DNA of 36,853 nucleotides from Candidatus Cloacimonadota bacterium (GTDB lineage: Bacteria; Cloacimonadota; Cloacimonadia; Cloacimonadales; TCS61): NCBI GenBank assembly GCA_021735645.1, contig JAIPGP010000030.1:1-36853 (forward strand). The letters are read 5' to 3'. Of the stretch, positions 20,250 to 28,420 are shown in pieces; position 1 is the first letter of the stretch; the number at the start of each line of letters is the position of its first letter. The position numbers and the translations under genes were made by a program. Under the pieces are notes generated by a model that made no database searches, had not been told where the DNA came from, and saw only the letters and a list, made by a program, of their open reading frames with translations.

Positions 20250-21035
20250 TTAATCCAGTTTCCGTCTTATTCTGGAAATTTTGAGTGCTTCACCGGTTTC
20301 ATTATCGATTTCTATATAGACAGCATTGATCTGATTACCAGTTGTCGCCGGCTCAAATCTCACCGGCATACCAGTCCGGTTCTTCTCCAGTATCAGTTCT
20401 TTTTTTACGCCAATAATGGAGTCATGCGGCCCATTCATACCTACATCTGTGATATAAGCAGTTCCTTCCGGCAGTATTTCTTCGTCTGCTGTCTGAATAT
20501 GAGTGTGAGTCCCCACTAAAGCAGAGACCCTGCCGTTTAGATAAAAAGCTAAAGTCCGTTTCTCTCCAGTTGCCTCAGCATGAAAATCCACCAGTACCAT
20601 TTTGGTTTCCAGCAGTAGTTTTGGTAAAATGCTATCTATAGTAGTAAAAGGTGAATTACAGGGCTGCATATAAACCTGCCCGGTAAGACAGATAACCGCC
20701 AGTTTTTCACCCTTCTCTTTTTCTAATATACACCAGGAGCTGCCAACGGCAGCTTCTGGATAATTTAAAGGTTTCACTATTCGCTTTTCCTGAGCCAGAT
20801 AAGGTATGGATTCTTTTTTATCCCAGAGATGATTTCCACTGGTGAAAGCATCGATCCCTGCTTCAAAAAGCTCTTTCACTGTCCGCTCAGTAACTCCTCT
20901 ACCTGCAGCCATATTCTCACAGTTGGCTACACAGAAATCTACCTGAAATTCTTCCTTTAGAGCAGGAAGATGTTCTTTGATAACTGCTCTGCCGCTGCTG
21001 CCAAATATATCACCACAAAATAGTAATCTGATCAT
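20250..21035 (-). CDS. ymdB: YmdB-type metallophosphoesterase
   Basis: This is a TIGR00282-family calcineurin-like phosphoesterase, the Bacillus YmdB type, known to hydrolyse cyclic nucleotides such as 2',3'-cAMP. Metal-site motifs seen are CGDIFGSSGR (Asp9), ANCENMAAGRG, SGNHLWDKKE, VDFHAEATGEK and GTHTHIQTAD. At 261 residues it has family length. Its ATG overlaps the rny stop by 4 nt (ATGA), and this rny-ymdB coupling is conserved in many phyla, suggesting a link to RNA turnover signalling. folD follows after 1 nt. Confidence 0.93.
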   Translation of the reverse strand: MIRLLFCGDIFGSSGRAVIKEHLPALKEEFQVDFCVANCENMAAGRGVTERTVKELFEAGIDAFTSGNHLWDKKESIPYLAQEKRIVKPLNYPEAAVGSSWCILEKEKGEKLAVICLTGQVYMQPCNSPFTTIDSILPKLLLETKMVLVDFHAEATGEKRTLAFYLNGRVSALVGTHTHIQTADEEILPEGTAYITDVGMNGPHDSIIGVKKELILEKNRTGMPVRFEPATTGNQINAVYIEIDNETGEALKISRIRRKLD

Positions 21036-22600
21036 CTCGCTATGGAAGTTTGACGCATCTCACGAATACAGATAACTTTGATCTGACCCGGATACTGCAT
21101 TTCAGCTTCGATCTTCTCCGCTATATCTGAGGCTATAAAGGCTGTTTTTTCATCATTTACCGTAGTGGGGTCCACGATTATCCGCAGTTCACGTCCGGCC
21201 TGAATAGCAAATGATTTATTAACACCTTCTATGGCATTTGCTATACCTTCCATCTTCTCTAAACGCTTCATATAGGTTTCCAGCATCTCACGACGCGCTC
21301 CCGGTCTGGCACCTGATACGGCATCCGCAACCTGGGTGAGTACAGCATATACACTGCCATATTCAACTTCTTCATGATGCGCTTCTATGGAATTGATCAC
21401 TATTTTGCTTTCGCCGTTCTTCTTGGCTACATTAGCTCCCAGGGCAGCATGTGAACCATCATACTCATGATCTATGGCTTTGCCAATATCATGCAGAAAT
21501 CCACATCGCCTGGCTATTTCCTGATTTAATCCCAATTCCGCTGCCAGCATACCACAAATCCAGCCAGCTTCTTTGGAATGCTGAAGCACATTCTGTCCAT
21601 AACTTGTCCGGAATCGTAATCTTCCCAGCAGCTTAACTATATTCGCTGAAATATTATGAATATTCATTTCCATGCAGGCTTCTTCACCAATTTTCACCAG
21701 ATTATCATCCATTTCTTTTGTGATTTTCTCGATTACCTGCTCTATTCTGCCGGGATGGATTCTGCCATCTGTGATAAGCTTTTCCAAAGACCTGCGGGCT
21801 ACTTCACGGCGTACCGGGTCAAAACAGCTTAAGACTACTGCCTCAGGTGTATCATCTATTATTAAATCCACTCCTGATGCTTTCTCAAAAGTTCTTATAT
21901 TTCTTCCTTCACGTCCGATTATTCTGCCTTTCATCTCATCATCAGGCAATGATACCACAGCAACTGTAGTTTCTGATACATAATCAAGCGATACTCGCTG
22001 GATGGCATTTGCCAATATCTTAGCAGAAAGCTGGGTGGCTTCCAGACGCGTTTCGTCCAGAATTCTCCGAACCTCTTTCGCTGCTTCATTTCTAGCTTTA
22101 TTCTTCAAATTGTTCTTCAATATCTGAATGGCTTCTTCTGGCGTTAATCGTGCGATCTCTGACAATTTTTCAGTCTGCTGGACAATCAATGACTCAACCT
22201 GTTCTTTCCTGACTGCTATTTCTTTCTCCTGAGATTGCAAACTTTTGTCAAAGTCATGAAGATTGCTGTCTTTCTTGTCTAACGATTCCTGCCGTTTGTC
22301 GAGCGATAATATCCGCTCATTATGTTTCTTTTCCAGCATTAGAAGGTCTTTTTTACGCTCTTCTATTTCCTTCTCATACTTCTTTTGCTGTTTATACCAT
22401 TTGTCTTTGGCTTCCAGTATCGCTTCTTTCACAAGCGTCTGGGCTTCGCTTTCCGCGTCATGAACAATTTTTTTTGCTAAGTCATTGGCATTTAAAATGT
22501 TCTTATTTGATAGGGTCTTCTTAAAGAAATTTATCAATATTACTAATAAAATACCAATTACCAGACCATATACATAACTCTCAACCTCATTCCATATCAT
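21032..22600 (-). CDS. rny: Ribonuclease Y
   Basis: RNase Y is a membrane-anchored endoribonuclease that initiates mRNA decay. A single N-terminal membrane segment lies at about residues 9-26, followed by a long coiled coil (about 40-180) rich in Lys and Glu, the KH domain with GRIIGREGRNIR (225-236), and the HD domain with HDIGK (370-374). Its 522 residues are standard for the family. GAGGAT precedes the ATG. It lies after the candidate 6S RNA and overlaps ymdB by 4 nt. Confidence 0.96.
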   Translation of the reverse strand: MIWNEVESYVYGLVIGILLVILINFFKKTLSNKNILNANDLAKKIVHDAESEAQTLVKEAILEAKDKWYKQQKKYEKEIEERKKDLLMLEKKHNERILSLDKRQESLDKKDSNLHDFDKSLQSQEKEIAVRKEQVESLIVQQTEKLSEIARLTPEEAIQILKNNLKNKARNEAAKEVRRILDETRLEATQLSAKILANAIQRVSLDYVSETTVAVVSLPDDEMKGRIIGREGRNIRTFEKASGVDLIIDDTPEAVVLSCFDPVRREVARRSLEKLITDGRIHPGRIEQVIEKITKEMDDNLVKIGEEACMEMNIHNISANIVKLLGRLRFRTSYGQNVLQHSKEAGWICGMLAAELGLNQEIARRCGFLHDIGKAIDHEYDGSHAALGANVAKKNGESKIVINSIEAHHEEVEYGSVYAVLTQVADAVSGARPGARREMLETYMKRLEKMEGIANAIEGVNKSFAIQAGRELRIIVDPTTVNDEKTAFIASDIAEKIEAEMQYPGQIKVICIREMRQTSIAR

Positions 22601-22620
22601 ATAAAGATCCTCACTATATT

Positions 22621-22796
22621 TAACCTGCGTGTACCGTGTAAAAAAGTATTCTCGAACCAGAAATAAGGTGAGTATCTACCTTAGAATCAGCTTAACAAAT
22701 CCGAATCATGTCCGGCTTGAGCGCCACTGATGGCTCGATTCTCTTTTCTAAAAACAGTTCTGGAACAAATTAAGATCACGAATACCGCAGGCGTTA
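22621..22796 (-). ncRNA. ssrS: Candidate 6S RNA
   Basis: The 211-bp gap between the zapA-like gene and rny holds no protein frame but can fold, on the minus strand, like 6S RNA. CCTGCG (22791-22786) pairs with 22629-22624, GTATTC (22785-22780) with 22651-22646, and CCAGAA (22763-22758) with 22662-22657; together these form a closing stem. Next comes an open stretch on the 5' side of a central bubble, and on the 3' side a small hairpin AAGGT...ACCTT. An apical arm begins with AGAATC/GATTCT and carries GCCA/TGGC. In E. coli 6S the 3' side of the bubble also carries a small hairpin, and ssrS lies downstream of zapA in many proteobacteria. 6S RNA sequesters the housekeeping RNA polymerase. The assignment rests on fold and position, not on a covariance-model search. 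Confidence 0.55.
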
Positions 22797-22811
22797 TTTT
22801 TCATATTTAAT

Positions 22812-23111
22812 TTAGATATCTGTGTTCAGGATATCATCTATGTCGTCAAGATTTACTCCCAATTGCTCGTCTTCAATCTCTTCTTTTTTATCGGGTGCCG
22901 GGGGGATGGGGTGTTCACGTTTTTGTGATGAATTTTCCTGATGCCTCAAAATATACAACAATAATAACTGTTCTCTGCTGAAGGAGGGATACATGTCTCT
23001 CAACAGATCAAGTTCTTCTGCCAATTGCTGGCACATCTCTTCAAAGGCTTCCGGCTCATCACTTTGATAAAAATAATTCTTACTCAAAAACGTGACTTCA
23101 ACTGTTTCCAT
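22812..23111 (-). CDS. zapA: ZapA-like cell division protein
   Basis: This 99-residue protein has an N-terminal ZapA-like segment VEVTFLSKNYFYQSDEPEAF followed by a helical stretch with LAEELDLLRDMYP and LLLLYILRHQE, then a proline-rich, highly acidic tail (residues 70-99). ZapA binds FtsZ and promotes Z-ring bundling at midcell. The match is to the general pattern (short beta-hairpin then coiled coil), not to a strict motif. Its start overlaps the stop of the preceding coiled-coil gene by 1 nt (TAATG). The pheT - coiled coil - zapA - rny order supports the call. Confidence 0.6.
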   Translation of the reverse strand: METVEVTFLSKNYFYQSDEPEAFEEMCQQLAEELDLLRDMYPSFSREQLLLLYILRHQENSSQKREHPIPPAPDKKEEIEDEQLGVNLDDIDDILNTDI

Positions 23112-23413
23112 TACAATTCCTCGACTATCTGTAATACCTCATCAAGCATTTCATGGATATCTCCGTCGCGAGCTTCAAACTGATTTATCCGCTCCTGAAG
23201 ATTCGTATTTGCGATTGCAAGTTCGGCATTTTCTTTTTCTAATTCCGTTACTTTTGTCTGAAGTGCTTCCTGATTTTCCTGTCCGCTTTCAAGCAGGGAT
23301 AAATTCTCTTCCAACTGCATCTTCTCCAGTTGTAATGTCTCATATTTATCACGTAACTGCTTGAATTTATCTACAACCGCCTGAAATTTCACTGACAATT
23401 CTGATGCTTGCAT
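23111..23413 (-). CDS. Small coiled-coil protein, ZapB-like
   Basis: This 100-residue protein is almost entirely helical: heptads run from about residue 10 to 85 (FKQLRDKYETLQLEKMQLEE and VTELEKENAELAIANTNLQE). It has no signal or membrane segment. Its size, coiled-coil nature and overlap with the zapA-like gene suggest a division accessory protein comparable with ZapB, but homology cannot be shown by eye. The gap to pheT is 2 nt. Confidence 0.7.
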   Translation of the reverse strand: MQASELSVKFQAVVDKFKQLRDKYETLQLEKMQLEENLSLLESGQENQEALQTKVTELEKENAELAIANTNLQERINQFEARDGDIHEMLDEVLQIVEEL

Positions 23414-23415
23414 AA

Positions 23416-25806
23416 TTACCTCATCTTTATTTCATATTTTTTTTCTAAACTCCGAACAATTCTATCCATTTCTTTGCTTATAAGTTTATCATTCAGAGTC
23501 TTATTTATAGATGAAAAAGTTAGGCTGAATGTCAAGCTTCTTTTTCCTGAAGGAACGTTTTTGCCCTTATATTCATCAAATAATATTATTTTGGAGATTA
23601 ATTCAGGATTACTTTGCCTGATGTCTGCTGCTATTTCTGCCAGATCAAAACGCTGATCTATCAAAAATGAAAGGTCGCGTAATACCGGCGGAAATTTTAC
23701 TATCTCGCGAAAGTCCGGCACTATTTTTCTCTTCTCATTATAGATTGTGTCTAGATAAAGATCAAATACAAAACACGGTACCTCGATCTCAAAGGAAGAT
23801 GCCACTTTCGGGTCAAGTTTTCCTGCACTTGCCACCAGCTTGCCCTGATTATAAAAATCCAGTCCTACCCCTGGCTGATACCATGTCTCCTTTGAATATT
23901 TCTCTTCTATTCCGCTCAACCCAGTGAGCGATAGCAGTTCCTCTACTACTCCCTTCACATCATAAAAATCTGTTTTCACTGCCTCTTCCCGCCAGTGAAT
24001 TGCATCTCTTAGACCTGTTATCAATCCGCTGAGATGATATTTTTCTTCTGCCTGCTTGCCGGCTCCCTGCAAAAATACTTTGTTTAGCTCAAAAAACCTG
24101 AAATCCTTCTGATTGTGGTTCAGATTATAGGCTGTATTGCGAAGTATGTCGGGTAATAATAAAGGTCGCATTATGGCAAAACTGCTGCCTAAAGGATTCT
24201 TGAGAGATACTACTTCCCTGCGTCTGTCTCTCTCTACTATCCGCAGTTTATCAAGGTCTTCCACTCCGGCAAAACTCCAGTTCACTACTTCATAAAAGCC
24301 CAATTTTACCAAGCTGTCAGTTAGATTGCGCTTATTGCGGAATATCTCATAATTCATCACTTTCTGCGGTTTGAAATATGTTTCCACATTATTATAGCCA
24401 TACAACCGGATGATCTCTTCAATCAGGTCTATCTCACGACTCAAGTCTTTGCGGTAATGAGGTACTTCAAACTGCAAACTGTCTTCTCCGTTAGATAGCT
24501 GCTTCAGTCCCAGAGATTCGAGATAATTAGTGATCGTCTCCTGGCTGATATTGATACTGAGCACTTTCTTGATCCTGCTGGGCCGGATTGTCACGATTAC
24601 GGGTTCTTCCGGCTCGGGATAGCTGTCTAATAGGCCTTCCAGAAGCTCTCCTCCTGCTGTAGCTAAGATCAACTCACAGCAGCGGCGACCTGCTAATTCC
24701 GCCTGCATATCACTCAAATCACGCTCAAATCTATAGGCCGAATCTGTAAAAATTGCCAGACGTTTAGATGTCCTGCGAACAGCACTGTATTTAAAGTTTG
24801 CCGCTTCAATGATGATGTCTTGCGTGCTGGATTGGATCTGCGAATTTGCTGCTCCTATTACTCCTGCCAGGGCAATAGCTTTTTTGCTGTCAGCTATCAC
24901 CAGGTCAGTATCTGCTAAAATATATTCTTCATCATTTAAGGCTACAAATTTCTCGCCCAGTCCAGCTCTACGAATTATGATCTGATGATCTTCCACCAGA
25001 TGATAATCAAAAGCATGTAAAGGATGACCCAATTCAAACATGACAAAATTAGTTACATCCACTACATTATTAATAGGCCGTAATCCAATAGCAGTGATTC
25101 GCCTTTTCAGCCAGTCAGGTGATTCGGCTATGGTGACACCTTTGATCATTCTGGCAGTATAACGTGGACATAAGTCTATTGCCTGGTTATCAAGCTGTAA
25201 TTCTGCCCGGATTGGTTTAGTCCCCGCTGGCAATTCCGGATTTGGCAACCGGAATTCCCGATGAAGAAGTGAACTTAAATCCCTCGCGATTCCCGTTATT
25301 CCCAATAAATCTGGACGGTTTGGTGTGATTTCAACTTCAAATACAATGTCAGATAAATCATAATAACGTGACAGTTTCTCGCCATTCACACAATCTCCCG
25401 CCAGATTTATTATCCCATCATGATTGTCTGAAATTCCCAGTTCACGCTCACTGCACAGCATCCCAAAAGAATGCTCACCACGCAATTTTGCCTTATTAAT
25501 GACAAATTCACCCATCTGCGTTCCTACTGGTGCCAGAGCTACTTTTTTGCCGGCTTCGCAATTATCTGCTCCGCAGATCACCTGTATCACCTCATTGCCG
25601 TTATCTACCTGGCAAATCCAGAGATGGTCGCTATTAGGATGCTGCTGGCGTTCCTTCACTTCTGCTACAAGTATCTGATTAAGTATAGCACCCAGCTCTT
25701 CCACCGCTTCCACTTCAATGCCGGAAAAAGTTAATTCCTCCTCCAGCGTCTTAGCGTCAAGGTCGATATCTATATAATCACGCAGCCATTTATAACTTAT
25801 CTTCAT
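23416..25806 (-). CDS. pheT: Phenylalanyl-tRNA synthetase beta subunit
   Basis: PheT is the large subunit of the alpha2beta2 synthetase that charges tRNA-Phe and edits Tyr-tRNA-Phe. Seen: N-terminal MKISYKWLRDYIDID, a tRNA-binding OB domain (about 40-150, with VICGADNCEAGKKVALAPVG and AKLRGEHSFGMLCSERELG), the editing B3/B4 region, the B5 domain, a catalytic-like core, and the C-terminal anticodon-binding FDX-ACB domain (about 705-796, FPPVLRDLSFLID). The length of 796 residues is standard. It lies 23 nt after pheS. Confidence 0.97.
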   Translation of the reverse strand: MKISYKWLRDYIDIDLDAKTLEEELTFSGIEVEAVEELGAILNQILVAEVKERQQHPNSDHLWICQVDNGNEVIQVICGADNCEAGKKVALAPVGTQMGEFVINKAKLRGEHSFGMLCSERELGISDNHDGIINLAGDCVNGEKLSRYYDLSDIVFEVEITPNRPDLLGITGIARDLSSLLHREFRLPNPELPAGTKPIRAELQLDNQAIDLCPRYTARMIKGVTIAESPDWLKRRITAIGLRPINNVVDVTNFVMFELGHPLHAFDYHLVEDHQIIIRRAGLGEKFVALNDEEYILADTDLVIADSKKAIALAGVIGAANSQIQSSTQDIIIEAANFKYSAVRRTSKRLAIFTDSAYRFERDLSDMQAELAGRRCCELILATAGGELLEGLLDSYPEPEEPVIVTIRPSRIKKVLSINISQETITNYLESLGLKQLSNGEDSLQFEVPHYRKDLSREIDLIEEIIRLYGYNNVETYFKPQKVMNYEIFRNKRNLTDSLVKLGFYEVVNWSFAGVEDLDKLRIVERDRRREVVSLKNPLGSSFAIMRPLLLPDILRNTAYNLNHNQKDFRFFELNKVFLQGAGKQAEEKYHLSGLITGLRDAIHWREEAVKTDFYDVKGVVEELLSLTGLSGIEEKYSKETWYQPGVGLDFYNQGKLVASAGKLDPKVASSFEIEVPCFVFDLYLDTIYNEKRKIVPDFREIVKFPPVLRDLSFLIDQRFDLAEIAADIRQSNPELISKIILFDEYKGKNVPSGKRSLTFSLTFSSINKTLNDKLISKEMDRIVRSLEKKYEIKMR

Positions 25807-25829
25807 AATTTCTCACGTCTCACTTTTCA

Positions 25830-26849
25830 CTATTTAAACTGCCGTAAAAAACGGAGATCATTATTGAACAGCAGACGCATATCTGTTATCCCAAAACGCA
25901 GCATTGCTATCCGGTCTATTCCCAGTCCAAAGGCGTAACCCGTATATTTCTCACTATCGATTCCCACATATTCAAATACATTGGGGTCAACTATTCCTGC
26001 TCCACCTAATTCCAGCCAGCCTGTATCTTTACACAGGCTGCAGCCGCTGCCCATACATTTCGGGCATACCATATCCATTTCAGCACTTGGTTCTGTGAAA
26101 GGGAAAAAGTGAGGACGGATTCGCACGGCTATCTCTGGTCCAAACAGCTCACGTGCAAAATAATTCAGCATATCACGTAAGTCTGCAATATTGATCCCTT
26201 CATCCACTACTAATGCTTCCACCTGATGAAAACAGGGTGAATGAGTGGCATCATTGTCATTACGATATGTTCTGCCCGGGCAGATAATCTTGATCGGGGG
26301 AGCAAATTTCTCCATAGTTCTTATCTGAACCGGTGAAGTATGTGTGCGTAAAAGCACATCACCTTCAATATAAAATGTATCAGAGAGATCACGGGCAGGA
26401 TGATCAGCAGGTGTGTTCAAGGCATCAAAATTATGATATTCATCTTCTATATCAGGACCATCTGCCACTTGAAAACCCAAGCGGATAAAAAGATCTTCTA
26501 TTTCTCGCCAGGTCTGTGTGATCGGATGAAGAGCTCCGCGAATATTGCGTTTGCCGGGCATTGTCAAATCAAGATGCTCCGCCTGCAGCACCGCTGCATA
26601 TTCGCTCTCTTTCACCTTCAATAAGCGGCTGTTGATCAATTCTTCCAGCTGCTGCTTCGCTTCATTGACGATTTTGCCAAAAGCCGGACGCTCTGATGCC
26701 GGTAATTCTTTCAATCGCATCATAAACCCATTCAAATCGCTTTTCTTACCCAAAAACTGTGACTTGAGCTGCATCAAATCATGTTGACGCTCCGCAGCAT
26801 TGATCGCTGTCCGGGCGGCTTCTATCTGCTTCCGTAATTCTTCTTTCAT
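25830..26849 (-). CDS. pheS: Phenylalanyl-tRNA synthetase alpha subunit
   Basis: PheS is the catalytic class II subunit. N-terminal coiled coil covers about 1-90. Class II motifs follow: HPITQTWREIEDLF, RTHTSPVQIRTM, GRTYRNDNDATHSPCFHQVE and, near the end, GYAFGLGIDRIAMLRFGI. A four-cysteine zinc-ribbon-like loop, CPKCMGSGCSLCKDTGW (Cys262, 265, 270, 273), precedes the last motif; this insert exists in PheS of several phyla. The protein has 339 residues. It is 30 nt downstream of rplT, and pheT follows. Confidence 0.97.
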   Translation of the reverse strand: MKEELRKQIEAARTAINAAERQHDLMQLKSQFLGKKSDLNGFMMRLKELPASERPAFGKIVNEAKQQLEELINSRLLKVKESEYAAVLQAEHLDLTMPGKRNIRGALHPITQTWREIEDLFIRLGFQVADGPDIEDEYHNFDALNTPADHPARDLSDTFYIEGDVLLRTHTSPVQIRTMEKFAPPIKIICPGRTYRNDNDATHSPCFHQVEALVVDEGINIADLRDMLNYFARELFGPEIAVRIRPHFFPFTEPSAEMDMVCPKCMGSGCSLCKDTGWLELGGAGIVDPNVFEYVGIDSEKYTGYAFGLGIDRIAMLRFGITDMRLLFNNDLRFLRQFK

Positions 26850-26879
26850 CTCTCTGATCTGCTTCGGGACAAAATGCCC

Positions 26880-27236
26880 CTAATTCAATTTTTCTTTGGC
26901 TACGTCACAAAGTTTGCTGAACGCATCTGGCTCGTTAAAAGCTAAAAATGCCAAAGCTTTGCGGTCTATCTCCACCTCTGCCAATTTTAAACCATGGATC
27001 AATTGACTATATGATAAATTATGTAAATGAGCTCCAGCATTGATTCTCACGATCCAAAGACGCCTGAATACACGCTTCTTCGCCTTGCGATCTCGGTAGG
27101 CATACAACCAGCCTCTCTCTACTGCCTGTCTCGCGGTGATATATAATTTACTCTTTCCTCCCCGATATCCCCGGGCTAACTTCAAATATTTCTTCTTTCT
27201 TCTATGAGCGGCTACATTATTTACTGAACGTGGCAT
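26880..27236 (-). CDS. rplT: Ribosomal protein L20
   Basis: L20 (118 residues) is an early 50S assembly protein and, in several phyla, the repressor of its own operon. The N-terminus MPRSVNNVAAHRRKKKYLKL and the C-terminal globular part with LNIDRKALAFLA-like sequence (EIDRKALAFLAFNEPDAF) are diagnostic. Encoded 10 nt after rpmI. It is the likely effector of the attenuator upstream of infC. Confidence 0.98.
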   Translation of the reverse strand: MPRSVNNVAAHRRKKKYLKLARGYRGGKSKLYITARQAVERGWLYAYRDRKAKKRVFRRLWIVRINAGAHLHNLSYSQLIHGLKLAEVEIDRKALAFLAFNEPDAFSKLCDVAKEKLN

Positions 27237-27246
27237 AATTATCTCC

Positions 27247-27441
27247 TTACAATCCTAACATTTTTTTCATTCTGCTCTCGTCACTTGAATGCACCAGATC
27301 AGAGTGTCGTAAATTACGCTTGCGAGTGGGACTCTTCTTGGTAAAAAAGTGACCTGCAAACGCATGAGAGCGCTTCAACTTGCCTGTTCCAGTTAACTTG
27401 AACCTCTTGGCTACACATCTTCTTGTCTTCAGTTTCGGCAT
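27247..27441 (-). CDS. rpmI: Ribosomal protein L35
   Basis: L35 (64 residues), a basic 50S protein: [20 protein letters not shown] with [17 protein letters not shown] and a C-terminal MKKMLGL. It sits between infC and rplT, the conserved order. Confidence 0.98.
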   Translation of the reverse strand: MPKLKTRRCVAKRFKLTGTGKLKRSHAFAGHFFTKKSPTRKRNLRHSDLVHSSDESRMKKMLGL

Positions 27442-27490
27442 CTTTCCTCCTGAAAGCTATGCTGCTTTATTTTTTTTATTACTTAATTCT

Positions 27491-28117
27491 CTATTCGTCG
27501 TCGTCTTCTTCGTCTTCGCCACCTGGCTCGATCACTATAGACTTCATCTCAAGTATCTTATCGATATCCTTCTTAGGTGATACTACCATGAATATCTGAC
27601 GTCCCTCGCTTTGGGGCTTGGAATCTAACTCGATAAAATCTGCCAGATCCTCCTCTAAACGCTTCAATACGTCAAATCCCAGTTCCTTATGTGCTAATTG
27701 ACGTCCCTTGAAGCGTACTGTGAATTTTACCTTATTGTGCTGCTTCAAGAACCGCAGAGCATTGTTCTTCTTGAAATTATAGTCATGCTCCTCAGTATTA
27801 GGTCCAAATTTTACTTCCTTCACCTGGACGATATGCTGTTTCTTCCTGCTCTCGCGCAGTTTCCGCTCTTTCTGGTAATGATACGATCCAAAATCCAATA
27901 TCCGGCAGACCGGTGGACTGGCATTCGGTGATATTTCCACCAAATCTAATTCACGGTTGCGTGCTTTCTGAAGTCCCTCCGCAAGAGATACTACTCCTAC
28001 CAGAGAGCCGTCACTGTCTATCAGACGGATGGGGTCTGCATTGATCCCGCGATTCACCCGTTCTTTGGGTACGGTTGGCTTTAGTTTTGCCTTACCTCTT
28101 CTTATGCGTATGGAAAT
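27491..28117 (-). CDS. infC: Translation initiation factor IF-3
   Basis: IF-3 keeps ribosomal subunits apart and checks the start codon and initiator tRNA on the 30S subunit. Motifs: VNRGINADPIRLID, LDLVEISPNASPPVCRILDFG, KEVKFGPNTEEHDYNFKKN and the C-terminal RFKGRQLAHKELG. An ATG exists upstream at 28135, but it abuts a terminator U-tract and has no ribosome site. The perfect site AAAGGAGG (28130-28123) lies inside that extension and points to ATT at 28117-28115 (5-nt spacing). infC starts at AUU or another weak codon in many bacteria, allowing IF-3 to repress its own translation. From this start the protein has 208 residues, with an extra acidic tail (EPGGEDEEDDDE). First gene of the operon. 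Confidence 0.93.
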   Translation of the reverse strand: MSIRIRRGKAKLKPTVPKERVNRGINADPIRLIDSDGSLVGVVSLAEGLQKARNRELDLVEISPNASPPVCRILDFGSYHYQKERKLRESRKKQHIVQVKEVKFGPNTEEHDYNFKKNNALRFLKQHNKVKFTVRFKGRQLAHKELGFDVLKRLEEDLADFIELDSKPQSEGRQIFMVVSPKKDIDKILEMKSIVIEPGGEDEEDDDE

Positions 28118-28135
28118 AATGTCCTCCTTTTCCAT

Positions 28136-28286
28136 AAAAAAAAGCGGATGCTATTTGCACCCGCCATAGTAAGAATCTTTGCGTCTTGCTAATATTCTCG
28201 ACTAATTTATTTTTGACCTTAACAAGTATTCCCGCCGGAAACCGTAAGGTAGAAGCAGGTGCTTCTTTTTATTACTTTTTTACTAA
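28136..28286 (-). promoter_or_regulatory. infC-rpmI-rplT leader attenuator
   Basis: The roughly 170-nt leader can adopt two exclusive folds. An intrinsic terminator forms from GCGGGTGC (28164-28157) and GCATCCGC (28151-28144), followed by eight U (28143-28136), ending right before infC. Alternatively GCACCTGC (28262-28255) pairs over 8 bp with that terminator's left arm (one G-U), which would prevent termination. Between them ACCTTA (28250-28245) and TAAGGT (28221-28216) close a hairpin. In Bacillus, L20 binding to the infC leader triggers premature termination. The same logic, or IF-3 or translation-coupled control, is inferred here. Confidence 0.7.
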
Positions 28287-28292
28287 CTAACC

Positions 28293-28321
28293 ATAAGAAT
28301 TATCTACCCTTTTTCAGTCAA
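28293..28321 (-). promoter_or_regulatory. infC operon promoter
   Basis: On the minus strand TTGACT (28321-28316), 17 bp, TCTTAT (28298-28293). The predicted start lies near 28286, which places both attenuator arms inside the transcript. Confidence 0.5.
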
Positions 28322-28394
28322 GGATAATTATTTTTTTTACTCTTTTAGGAGATGGCTGAGATATCGGCAGTGGGGGTAAGCAGGATACAGGTTT

Positions 28395-28420
28395 TATAGG
28401 TCCTATAAGTCCTATAGGAG
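28395..28420. repeat. Short 9-bp tandem repeat at gene end
   Basis: Three imperfect 9-bp units of the CCTATAGGA/CTTATAGGA type (minus strand) stand in a row. The GT9 stop codon TAG (28414-28412) is inside the first unit. No U-tract or hairpin terminator is evident. Confidence 0.6.

Noticed and set aside
26850-26879. Small hairpin GGGGCA/TGTCCC between rplT and pheS
   Set aside because: Only six pairs with one G-U and no U-tract; too weak to call a terminator or attenuator.
28118-28135. ATG start for infC at 28135
   Set aside because: It directly follows the terminator U-tract, and the real ribosome site lies inside the extension.
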